A stretch of DNA of 44,228 bases from Parachlorella kessleri. Lineage: Eukaryota > Chlorophyta > Trebouxiophyceae > Chlorellales > Chlorellaceae. The notes below the pieces were generated by a model. That model saw only the letters and a list, made by a program, of their open reading frames with translations. It ran no database searches and was not told where the DNA came from. Positions 34,686-44,228 of the stretch are shown piece after piece (the stretch's first letter is position 1; each line of letters starts with the position of its first letter). Position numbers and translations under genes: made by a program. The stretch is from the NCBI GenBank assembly GCA_001598975.1, contig BBXU01001351.1, positions 1 through 44,228 on the forward strand. Direction: 5' to 3'.

Positions 34686-35065
34686 GCCAGGGAAAGTAAG
34701 ACATCACATTCTTCCTGCTTAGCTGTAGTCTTAGAATACTGCACCACTGCAATCGTTGTTGTTGTCAACTTGGGTATTGCAAGAGCTGGTTTTGCGTTCA
34801 CAACTTTTGAAAAGATTGTGAACTGTATCATATGTCTTGATACATTTGGAACTCCGATAGCTGCATGATAAGCTGATGCTTCTCTTATATCCAAGCACAC
34901 CAGCCTGTGCCTTCATGCCAGCAGACGACCGCTGCACTACACAGCAACTAGCATCATTTCTATCTTCATCTACATCAGGCGCGACTCACAACCCAGCCAC
35001 CTTAGCCTATGCACAGCTACCTACTGAGCTTGCAAGGACCGCAGTCATAAGATTCACCTTCTACC

Positions 35066-35070
35066 TGTAA
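35066..35070 (+). terminator. TGTAA poly(A) signal of the MTA nucleosidase gene
   Basis: First plus-strand TGTAA after the stop at 34683-34685, giving a 3' UTR of about 385 nt. It lies about 215 nt from the stop of the convergent RPF1 gene. The 34686-35283 interval holds no other recognisable gene. Confidence 0.55.
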
Positions 35071-35283
35071 ACTAGATCAATAGAGAACTGACATGAGACG
35101 CAAACACGACAGCACCATAAGGGAAAAGCAAGCGCAAGCAGCAAGGCAGCACGACTGGCACAGACTTCAGCTAGTCCCTCGCCCCCTGCCACCCTGGCTG
35201 ACCTCATCCAGCTAGCCATCCAGGCAGTGACAAGGTGGCGGGGGCAGATCCCTGCATGGAACCCAAGCAGGCGCCCACCCATA

Positions 35284-37811
35284 CTAGAGGTGGAACTTCC
35301 GGCGGCTGGTGTCCATGTCGGGCTTGTGCACCCACTCAAACTCGCCGCCCTTGCTGTCAAACGTGCCCTTCTGCAGCGACACCAGCCGCAGCGAGAAGCG
35401 CGGTCCCAGCTCCTGCAGCCGCGCCTTCACCACCTTGCTCTTCTCCTTCTTGCCCCTCTCTTTCTGGTCCTTCTCCTCAAAGATGTAGCGGTGGTGCCTG
35501 CAAGCAGGGCGGGGCAGTGACGCGAACCTTTCCAGATAGCACGCTGGCATTTGGCATCCGCTGCAGCACTCTCCCGCTGGAGGGCAGGCGGCAGTCTATG
35601 TGTGAGTGGCTGAATATTAAGGAGAGTCTCCATGACTACTATATGCCTGGAGGAGGGTCTTGTAAACCAGAGCGTCAAGTCAATAGTCCATACAGCAAAC
35701 ACCGCCTGATTGATCTGCACCTGTGCTCAACCACCTCGCCTATCCATGCTGAGCCCGCCACACCGGCCCGGGCTGCTTGGTGCCTTTCCAAGTAAGCATT
35801 CATCAAAAAGGACCTGCAGACCCCACCTAAAAAAGATAAAGTCCCGCTGGTTGTGGAACGTCACCGCCCTGCGCCCCCGGAAGTTGGGGTCTTGGCTGAA
35901 CAGGCTGGCAAACATCCGACCGACACGGTGGCCCAGCCGCGTGTCAAAGTTATTGAGTATGAGCTCCGGCTTGTGAGTGGAGGCTCGGCCGTGACCCTGC
36001 AGGGAGGTAAGGCAAGGGGGTAGTCTGATCACAAAGGCAACCCCGCAGTTGCAACACTCAAGCTTCGCCAAATACCCAGTCGCGACGATGGTTTTACTCT
36101 CCATCCGCCAAAGCCAGCAAGCAGAGCATGGCCTGCCACTGCATCAACCCCAGCGAGGACTAGCCTCCGCTGGTTGCCAGCCTGGTGCAAAGGAACAGAA
36201 GTAGTCTGCACAATGTAGGGCCGTGCCGCCAACAGCCAGGGTAAAAGTGAAAGCCTGAGTGGACTGTGAGGGGTCCCCCGCACCTTGATGTCCTTGGACA
36301 GGACCAAGTTGCTCAGCCGGAACTGCGCTGTAGGGCCGTCGGGCAGGTGTATGAGCAGCATGCCGTTGATGTTTTTTCGGTCTTCGTTGAACACCATCAG
36401 GTCTGTGAATTCCCTGCATCACCCCACGGATTGTGCCACCAGCCTTGTTGGCAGCTGACCGATGCTCCTCTGGAGAAGATATCTCAGCATAACTCAGGCT
36501 TGCCATTTCTAAACAAATAATTGCAAAGCATCTGCTACTGTTGCCTGTTGCCTAATGACTGAGCCCTACCACCAACCTCCTTTTCACTGTTCACTAACCT
36601 GCACCCTCCAGTGTCGGGCCAACTGCTCATACAAATATACTGCCGTGCCTTTCACAGCACGACTGTACCTGTTCTTGGCATACTCCACAATCTTCTTTAA
36701 CGGGAAGCCCTGCCGCTTGTAGTACACCGCCGCGGGCAGCACCTCCAGCATCTCCGAGATGAACTTGAACATCAGGCCCGAGGGCTTGTAGCAAGTGGTG
36801 AGCAGCACCTTGGGAGGCCGCACGCTCTTGAAGTGTTCTGCAGCGCGGGACAGACGTGCTAAAGAAGTCACGAGATGCAGGGTCAGTGTGCAGGGCGGTG
36901 TAAGCTGCTGAGATTGGATCTGGATAGCAGTCCAGCGCCCATCAGATGGTGCAATGGCTGCGCAGGTTCTGCATGCTGGCTGCTTCAGATACCCTTGCGC
37001 TCCTAGCTGCTAAGTCGAGCCTCATCGCACCGCACCCAAACACACCTCTGCTGCTGGTCTATGACAGCGCAACATATAACTATTTACGACCCAGCAAACC
37101 CTGCATATCTAGGAAAGGCGCCGGCACCTGCAAACTCGTCCTGGTCCTCCTCTGCTGCCACCTCCTCATCATCTGGCTGGACCATTGTCACATCTGCCTC
37201 CCGTGTGTTCTCTATTGTCTGCAGGTGCAGTGTGACATCAGGACCGTCAGGCAACAGCACGTGGACAGCACAGGTCTACACCGCCACCGACTGCGAGCCG
37301 AGCGGGCCATACTCATTGAGGGACACTCCAAGGAGCCTTCGCCAACTATGACATGCCCTGGTTGGCAGCTTGGAGCAGCACTCGGGCAGGAAGCAGAAAG
37401 AAGCCAAAGCCAAAGTCTAATCAAGGTCTGCCTGCAGCCGAAGTGTGGCACTAAACCATCAGACAATGCAGCACTGAAGGTTGCGACAACTGTAGGTATG
37501 AAGTGACATATGTTGCGCTCTATATTGTCATGGCTGTCACCCAAGCCTTGCCAGCTGGCGCACCCGGAGCCCACCTTGGGCACTTTCTTCAGCGGCGGCT
37601 CCAGCCCCAGGTCCTCAGCCCTGGCCAGCTCCTTCTCACGCTTCTTGCGCTCCGCTTTCTTCTTTTTGTTCTTCTCATGCTTCAACTTTTGATACCTCAT
37701 GCTGCGCACCACCTTGTTCTTGATAAAGCTGGTCTGCTGGCCTACTGTCGGCGCCCCATCTGACGGCATGGGGTCGCCGCCGTCAGCGTCTTCTGCTTTT
37801 CGCTTCCCCAT
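35284..37811 (-). CDS. RPF1: Ribosome production factor 1 (Brix domain protein)
   Basis: Nucleolar factor needed for 60S subunit assembly, where yeast Rpf1 acts in pre-27S rRNA processing. Exons on minus: 37811-37575, 37218-37128, 36858-36669, 36413-36284, 35996-35827, 35497-35284; all phases agree, giving 343 residues, the normal RPF1 size. The N terminus starts [12 protein letters not shown] and carries a basic Lys-rich stretch ([20 protein letters not shown]), a probable nuclear/nucleolar signal. The next exon ([20 protein letters not shown]) is the usual acidic link. The Brix domain holds [60 protein letters not shown] and [13 protein letters not shown]. The C terminus ([20 protein letters not shown], then [17 protein letters not shown]) matches the human protein closely. 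A short Lys/Glu-rich insertion ([17 protein letters not shown]) sits before the LQELGPRF block. It shares a 543-bp upstream region with the VWA gene. Confidence 0.96.
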
Positions 37812-38354
37812 GACAATGAGTTGCAGTACCCACAGTTATACAGCAGCCCCAACGCTTGTCAGCCCAGGGACTGGCGCTCGCACTAGGAAGCTGGGCAAGC
37901 ACAGTTTGAAGTAACGCTAAAATGTGTAATATAAGTTACATATGTAAATGTAGGCTCGGCTTGGAGAAACCCACGCCATGCAGGCATGCTGTGCCCGCAG
38001 CAGGGTGGCGCTAGCGATAATGTCCGAGATGGAAGTCTAACTGAACTGTTGGGTTTGTGTATCGGGGGCTCATTACGTTTTGTTGATATAGGGGCAAAAA
38101 TATATACTATAGCAAAGCGAGCCAGCATATGTGTGTCAAGAGTTGAGCTAGCTAGCTTTTATTCCTGCGGCGTTGCACAGCAGCAGCAGTGCAGGTAGTG
38201 TGCTTACAATCTCCACCTTTGCTGTTGCCTCACCGTGCGGCATGCTGCGCTAGACCATGCAGTGCCACTCTACCCAAGAGCCAACCTCCTTCAGAAGTAT
38301 GCTGTGTCGGTGCAGGCAGACTAAGGAGGCGTGTGTAAGCCTCAGTGGTTCCGC
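37812..38354. promoter_or_regulatory. Bidirectional promoter region between RPF1 and the ViaA-like gene
   Basis: The 543 bp separate two divergent start codons and must hold both promoters. The stretch around 37920-38160 is unusually A/T-rich for this window (for example AAAAATATATACTATAGC near 38096), so it stands out as a candidate core promoter or open-chromatin segment. No specific factor site was recognised. Confidence 0.5.
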
Positions 38355-41300
38355 ATGCAGCCCCGCCGGGCAGTTCCTCTAAATGCCCAAGCGGGCCCTC
38401 ACGCTCTACCAGCCCTGCACAGCCTCAGCCGTGCCTTCCGCCGTGCCCCCTTGAAACGTGCCTCAGCCATCAAACCGCGCTGTCGCCTGGCTCATCCCAG
38501 CTGCAGCGCTGTAGCTGAGGCTCCCACAAAGCGAGCAGGGATAGAGGGCCACTCCGCGCTGCTCCGGGGGCTGGGCGATGTGGGGGATGTGGCCCCAGTG
38601 CACCTGCCCTGGCTGCTGCGCCTGTCACATGTGAAGTCCAAGGTGGCCGGGGGCGACTCTAACACAGCGTTGCAGGAAAGCGCTCGCGGGCTGCTGCTCT
38701 GGAAGGTGAGGGGGTGGTGGGCAATGCGTTGAGCAGCCCAGATGCAATGCCGTCGTTTCACTGCGACAGGCTTTGCAAATTTGGATAGCATCAGCCGTCC
38801 CGAGCTTGCTTTCTCTTTGGGACCCAGTCCCTGATGTCGCTCTAATGCACATAATTTAGCCACTGCTGTCACTATTGGTGGCGCTGTCATGGTGGGTGGC
38901 GGTGCCTCTGACCGGACTGCAGGCTGCACTGGAGCGTGGCTTGGTGCTGGATGACGCTACTATCCAGCAGCTGACTATGGAAAGGGACAGCCCCTTTGCA
39001 GGACAGCAGGTGGAGGACCTCCGGTAGGCTGGCTAACCACGGGGCCAGGCTGGGCTTGAGGCTACTGGCCGCACTATCTTTTGTACCCCGATCGGTTGGC
39101 ATTGCATGTCAAGGCTACATTGCACCTTGGTTGGGGCACTCGTGGCAGCAATGCCAGGTTGCAGTGCCCGGTTCGGCGAGCCTGGGTGCTTGGCGCCAAT
39201 GGCGGTTGCCTCACCTAGGCAATCAGGCACCAGTGGCAGGGCGCTAGAGCGTCGCAACCTGGTGCTGCACTAATGTCTGGGCTCCCTGCAGCAAGCGTGT
39301 TAAATCGTCTCTACCTCCCTCTGTTCCCTCTGCAGATGGCCTGACGAGCCCCTGCGGTCTGTGCTGGTGCGGCGGCTGTCGCGGCTGGGTGTGGCACGCT
39401 TTGCGCAGCGCTATCCCGCACTGTGTGAGACGCTGCTGCGGTCAATCCTGGAGCTCACCGTCAAGTACTATAAGACTAGTGAGAGAGGGCAAATACAACA
39501 CCGGAGGATCAAGTTATCAACATCAACACAACACCTTAGTTTTGCAAGGTTGACTGACATGTTGTCATGCTCATCAACACCATGCATGTAATCTGCGGGA
39601 CTGGGGAAGGCTGCGGGGCCCCCCTGCCCACTGCGGTGCTGACATCTTGGCTGATGTGCGCTGTGTTTGTGGCAGCCTGGGCCACCGTGGTGCACCCTCC
39701 AGCTACCAAAGTCTAGGCGTGTTCAAGTCCCTTTTTGGAAACGAGCGGCGCATGGACACCCACTGGCCTGCTGCAGTTATTGGGGAGGTGGAGGTTGAGG
39801 AGCGTGAAAAGGATGCCTATGGCAACGTGTTCCTCACCGCCAGGGAGCTGCAGCAGCAGGACGAGCAGCGGCGTGCGGCCAAGGGCCTGCCTGTCACCCA
39901 AGCACGCAACCCCAATATGGCTCCCCAGGAGCAGCAGCAGCAGCAAGCGGCGGCCGCAGCAGCCCAGGGCAGTGTCGGGAATGGCGCCAACGGTGCCCAG
40001 CCCGCTGAGAGCGAGGCAGAGGAGGAGGAAGAGGAGGAGGAGGAGAGGGCGGCGTGGAGCCTGGAGCGGCGCACTGCGGAGGAGCTGGCTGGGGAGCTGG
40101 TGGCGCAGTGGGAGAAGCCCATTAGCACGCTGTCGAGGGCGGGACGCGCGTTTGAGGTGGGCTGGCGCCGTGTGCTATGGACATATCTTCTATGATGCAG
40201 GTGCTGGCTGTGCTGTGAAGTTTCCTGTGGTGCCCCATGCTGTGGCCCTGCTGCCTGCGCCTTTGCCAGGAATTCCTCGTGATGTATTGGGAACCCTAGA
40301 AGCATGTTCTTGCAAGTCAGGTACATCGAGTGGTTCCCAGATGCTAAGTGCGGATATGCCCGCCAACTGTCTATGCTTGTCATGTTGTGCCAGGCTGCCC
40401 TTTCCCCTCTACCCAGGCCCCTCAGCAGCCCCAAGCATGCTGCCCTCCCTAAATAGTGTTGTCAGCTAGCACAACCGCAACACTGAGGCGTTGAAAGTGG
40501 CACGCTCACGGCAGGCGTGTGTGGTGCCGCGTGCAGGGCCTGGAGACGCTCCTAGGCGGCGGCCGTGGCGGGTCGTTTGACCTGGGCGGCAACCTGTGGA
40601 ACCGCAAGGGCTGGGCCGACATGGACACCATGCGCCAGAAGCTGGAGGACCTCAAGGAGCTGCGGGACCTGGTCCGCAGCCTGGGCAGGTACGTCCGCGT
40701 GCAGCTGGAGGGCGCCTGCAGTGTGTACTTGCAGAACCAAGCCCCGGCAAGGGAGGCTGCAGTGGGTCTGAAGGGTGTGGCTGCGGGTCAATCAGCAGCC
40801 CGGGCAGGCGTGCATGTGTGTGTGTGGCAGCCGTCGTGGCGGGGCTGGCGGGCTGCCCTGGTTCTATGTGTGCTGGCATGTAGGGGCCGAGAGGCATATG
40901 CGCTGGAAGCTAAAGGAGTTGTTGTTGTCTGACTGTCAGGCTGCCTCCGCCTGTTGGTACTCCTCGGCAATCATCATGTTGCCGCCCGCACCACCGTCGC
41001 TTCCCTGGCCGGGTTGTGTGAAGACTGTGTCGCTGCCTGCTCCCTTGCAGGGGCGGCGGCTGGGGCCCACTGCGCCGTGCTCCCATCCAGTACCTGGACA
41101 CCAAGGGGCGGCCGGGGCTGCTGCGCACCATCCTGGAAGCCCAGGAGACCCGCGGCCTCACTCGCTCAGATGACATCAGCCGCCTGCTGCCGTCAGAGGT
41201 AGGGGAGTGTGGCGGGGTCTGGGTGACATGGCGGTCTGGGCTCGAGAGTTGCAGGTCTATCAGGGTATGGGGGTTGCTAAGGAATGGGCAGCATGAAGCT

Positions 41301-43734
41301 ATTGGGGTGACTGGGCCGGTTGTATAATCACAAACAGTTGCTTTTGCTGCTGGTTCGCACGCTCCCAGTGTGAGCAGCAAAGGTGGGCCCGGCGTGAGTC
41401 ACCTAAATACCCCTGGAAGGCCTGCACAAGTTCGGAATGCATGCAGCAAGGATCGCACACCACCGGTGCTCTTGCGCCTGAGCTGAACGAACTGCCTGGC
41501 TGGCATGTCGTGCAGGCCGCCACGCTGGCGCGCGGGCGCAAGATCCGCCAAGCCAAGCTCCTGTTCTATGCGAAGCTTGCCGAGAAGGCCCTGCAGTCGT
41601 ACGAGCGGGACGGGTGGGGCGAGTTCCCCACGCAGATCATCCCAGAGCGGCGCGAGATCCGGCCCACGGCAGACAGGGGCCCCATCCTGCTCTGCGTGGA
41701 TACCTCGGGTAGGCTGCTGCCTGTTGTAGTTGTGTGTTCAGTCCCAGCTGTGCATTTTGCATCATGGTGTGGAGCGTGTGTGGGGTTGGGGTTTGAGGGG
41801 ATGGGGTGGGGTTGTTCATTACTTGGGGGGGGAGGGGGGGGGCCCTTGAGGACTGTGCAACAAACCACACCCCAGGCATTCTGCCGCCGTAGGGTAGTGT
41901 TCCTCGGTGGTGCGGTGGTATGCTCCGCTTGGTCAGGCAAGCGGGACAAGATGGCCATGGGCTTGACATGGTGCCCTTCCCTCTGACCCCAGGCTCCAGG
42001 GGTTTTACTGTTTTTGCTTAGGTATGGTCTGCTCACTGGGGTCTGACAGTTGCCGAGTGCCGCAGGCAGCATGCGCGGGGCGCGTGAGACCGTGGCCAAG
42101 GCACTTGCCCTGGAGTGCATGCGCGCTGCCAAGGCCCAGGAGCGCGGCTGCTACGTCTTCGCGTTTGCGGGGCCGCAGGAGGTGGGCAGTCCCTGCTGAT
42201 GTGTGCTGGTCATCGGAGTGGCAGGGATACGCTGGCCTTACCTGGGCTGTGGCGTCTGGATGGGCACTAACGATGTCCTGCCTTGCCAGACCCAGCTTAG
42301 CACCCAGCATGAGCAGGTGTGCTGCTGAGGTTATGCACAGGCAGCGATTTGGCTTGTGGCCCGCCTCTTGGTGTGTCAAGGGCCCCGCTTCGAAGCTCCA
42401 CTCTGAAGGCGCACATTTCTGGCAGGTCCGCGAGCTGGAGCTCAACATGGACCTCAAGTCCGTGAACAACCTGCTGGACTTTCTGGAGAAGACGTTCAAT
42501 GGCGGCTCCGACTTCAATGCGCCCGTCAAGCGCTGCCTGGACCGCCTGACTGATGCCAAGTGGGCCAACTCGGACATTCTGCTGGTGCGTTGGGGCGCCT
42601 GGGAGGAGGAGAACGGAGTGATGTTCTGACTTGCCTGGGTGTGCGGCCTGTGGCGGGAAGCAACAGGGTTTTGAGCCCACAAGACTCCGCGGGAAATGGT
42701 GGGCGGGCTACTTGATGCCTGGCCAGGCTGATCGGTTTCAGTGCTTGTGTGCTGGCTTGTGACAGTATCACTGCTTGCATCAGGAGTGGCATTCAAGTCA
42801 TAGGAAGTTGTTGGACTGCGTGGCAGGTGTGTCTGATGGCGATCAGCGCCAGCCCAGTCCTGACATCAGCAGCAAACTGCCTGGGGTGGCCCAGTACAGG
42901 CGGCCAGCTGTTGAGCCTGCCAAACTGCTCTGGTCGGAATGCAGGTGTCGGACGGCGAGCTGCGCCAGCCCAGCCCAGACATCATGCGCAAGCTGTCGGG
43001 CGCCAAAGACAAGCTAAGCCTGCGCGTGCACGGACTCATTGTCGGCAGGTGAGGGGGAGGGAAGTTAACGTGACATGCTGTTGTCCTGTTGTAATGGGTT
43101 GTGTTGTGCAAGGGGGAAAGGGTTTGAGATGGGATTGCAAGCTGTGGGCATGGCCCAAGGAGGCTCACCCAGGCCATTGGGAGCTGTCCCGGAGATGGAC
43201 CCAAGCGCAGATGAGGCACCAAACAAAGAGGCCTCATCAGTGACCAGGGCAGGGCAGTGGGTGAAGCCAGCCTTGGTGGCTTTGCTGACAGGCAGGCTCG
43301 CTGACGCCCCGGCAAATGCTGTGCTCAGGGGTTTCTTTGCCAACTCCCATCACTGTTTCTGACTGTTTCCTAACTCCCGCCTCCATGCCTGCCGGCAGAC
43401 TCCAGTGTTAGTATTCACATAAACTGTGTTTGTGCATGCCTCAGCCCCTTACGGTTAAGCAGCCCAGGTCAATGCAAACCCCTTGCCGTGCCCCTGTGTC
43501 AGTATTGCTACCTGTCTCGCCCACTGCAGCCCCGAGAAGAAGAAGGCGGACCCCGCCGTGCTGCGCGCGCTGTGCTCTCAGATGCTGCCCAATGGCAAGA
43601 ATGAGACCCTGGTCCATGAGTTTGAGTCCTGGGCCAGCGTCCAGCGCGAGGCAAGCCTGCAGTTTGACTGGGACGACGCGCTGGGCAACAAGCAGCGGCG
43701 GGAGGCGGGCCTGCGGCTGGAGAAGATGCGACAG
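38355..43734 (+). CDS. ViaA/CoxE-like VWA-domain protein with organelle transit peptide (3' end uncertain)
   Basis: Exons: 38355-38705, 38860-39023, 39336-39478, 39717-40156, 40537-40688, 41051-41198, 41516-41708, 42066-42181, 42426-42584, 42945-43048, 43530-43734; all in phase, about 725 residues to 43734. The first about 60 residues are rich in Ala, Arg and Ser with almost no acidic residues, as in plastid or mitochondrial transit peptides. The middle holds a Gln/Ala run and a Glu run (ESEAEEEEEEEEER), a flexible linker. The C-terminal VWA domain has MIDAS motif 1 in GPILLCVDTSGSMRG, then ECMRAAKAQERGCYVFAFAG, motif 2 as NGGSDFNAPV (Ser where Thr is usual) and motif 3 as VSDGELRQPS. This order matches E. 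coli ViaA, partner of the AAA+ ATPase RavA; no MoxR-type ATPase gene lies in the window. Role inferred: metal-dependent adaptor of a MoxR-like ATPase in an organelle. The ending LRLEKMRQ is close to the family end; a last exon may lie beyond 43735. Confidence 0.85.
41824..41842 (+). repeat. Long G-run in a ViaA-like gene intron
   Basis: Two G-runs of eight or more, separated by a single A, lie in the intron 41709-42065. The tract could form a G-quadruplex on the non-template strand and is a likely place for sequencing or assembly length errors. Confidence 0.7.
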
Positions 43735-44228
43735 GTGGGACTTGCTGCGCGTGGGGCGGTCATGGTGCTGCTTGGGGGTATTGTAGGCTGGGCAGGTTGT
43801 AGTGGCAGGAAGTGGGGCTGCGGCCGACGACGCCGGCACCGTCTGATTGAAGGTTGGGCTGAGACCCAGTGTGCTCCAGCTGTGCTTGGGGACTGCGTCA
43901 TATGGGTTGAGCAGTTACTGCCACGAGAGGAAGGACTTCCAAGGCTGTGTTTGGGGAGGAGGGCTGGGTGAGGAGCAGAGCGACTGCCGGCAGCCCAGGC
44001 AGACCATGCAAGTGGTCGGCTGCCCCGGTGGTGTTTGAAGAAGGAAAAAGGGATGAGATAGTAGGGGCTATATGCTCAGCATTTGGGCAAGAGACCAGCT
44101 GTACATGTAGGTCTGAGAGGTTTGGACAGCGGAAGTGTGCAAGGGATTGTCAAGGAATGAGTTTCTAAGTGTACACAGTTGTGTTATGGTTGTGTTACTG
44201 TCAGTGTGCTTGTAGCTTGTCTCCCCTT
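43735..44228. other. Intron or 3' flank of the ViaA-like gene
   Basis: After CAG|GTGGGA at 43735 the frame stays open to a stop at 43971, but the read-through protein has no family resemblance. No TGTAA is present, so the gene probably continues past the window. Nothing else is recognised here. Confidence 0.5.

Noticed and set aside
41824..41842. G-run as a telomere-like repeat
   Set aside because: It is a plain G homopolymer with one A, not a TTTTAGGG or TTTAGGG array.
43735..43971. Read-through extension of the ViaA-like protein
   Set aside because: It follows a good GTGGGA donor, is Gly/Arg-rich without family similarity, and has no TGTAA after its stop, so it is more likely intron.

Overview
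This window is nuclear DNA of a green alga (Chlorophyta, most likely a chlorophyceaen or volvocine-type alga; genus not assigned). Four things support this. Every recognisable protein is split into many short exons by GT-AG introns. The DNA is GC-rich with CAG/CTG-rich coding. The pentamer TGTAA, the usual chlorophyte polyadenylation signal, follows several stop codons. The proteins also look algal: a Pro/Ser-rich secreted FAS1 protein with ShK-like Cys modules, a plant-type MTA nucleosidase, and a ViaA-like VWA protein with a plastid-style leader. There is no bacterial operon, CRISPR array, rRNA, tRNA or recognisable transposase. Exon limits below were set by hand from splice consensus, reading phase and, where available, the paralogue.

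Layout. (1) 1-10.1 kb: two paralogous six-TM TRP-like cation channels, head to head, channel A on minus (its 3' end lies outside the window) and channel B on plus. (2) 10.7-18.0 kb, minus: a secreted protein with two ShK-like modules, a Pro-rich stalk and three FAS1 domains. (3) 19.3-23.5 kb, minus: an FCP1/CPL-type CTD-phosphatase-like protein. (4) 24.2-29.3 kb, minus: a VPS38/UVRAG/ATG14-like subunit of class III PI3-kinase. (5) 29.8-32.6 kb, plus: a second CTD-phosphatase-like protein, paralogue of (3). (6) 32.7-34.7 kb, plus: 5'-methylthioadenosine/SAH nucleosidase. (7) 35.3-37.8 kb, minus: RPF1, a Brix-domain ribosome biogenesis factor. (8) 38.4 kb to about 43.7 kb, plus: a ViaA/CoxE-like VWA protein.

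The genes do not form one pathway; the interest is in gene structure. Two paralogue pairs lie in inverted orientation and their intron content differs: two introns in channel B are absent from channel A, and two in the second phosphatase are absent from the first. At least five introns appear to begin with GC instead of GT; where a paralogue can be compared, it has GT at the same site. A short dispersed repeat occurs four times, always inside introns of minus-strand genes and always in the same orientation. The phosphatase-2 poly(A) signal lies 6 nt before the start codon of the nucleosidase gene.
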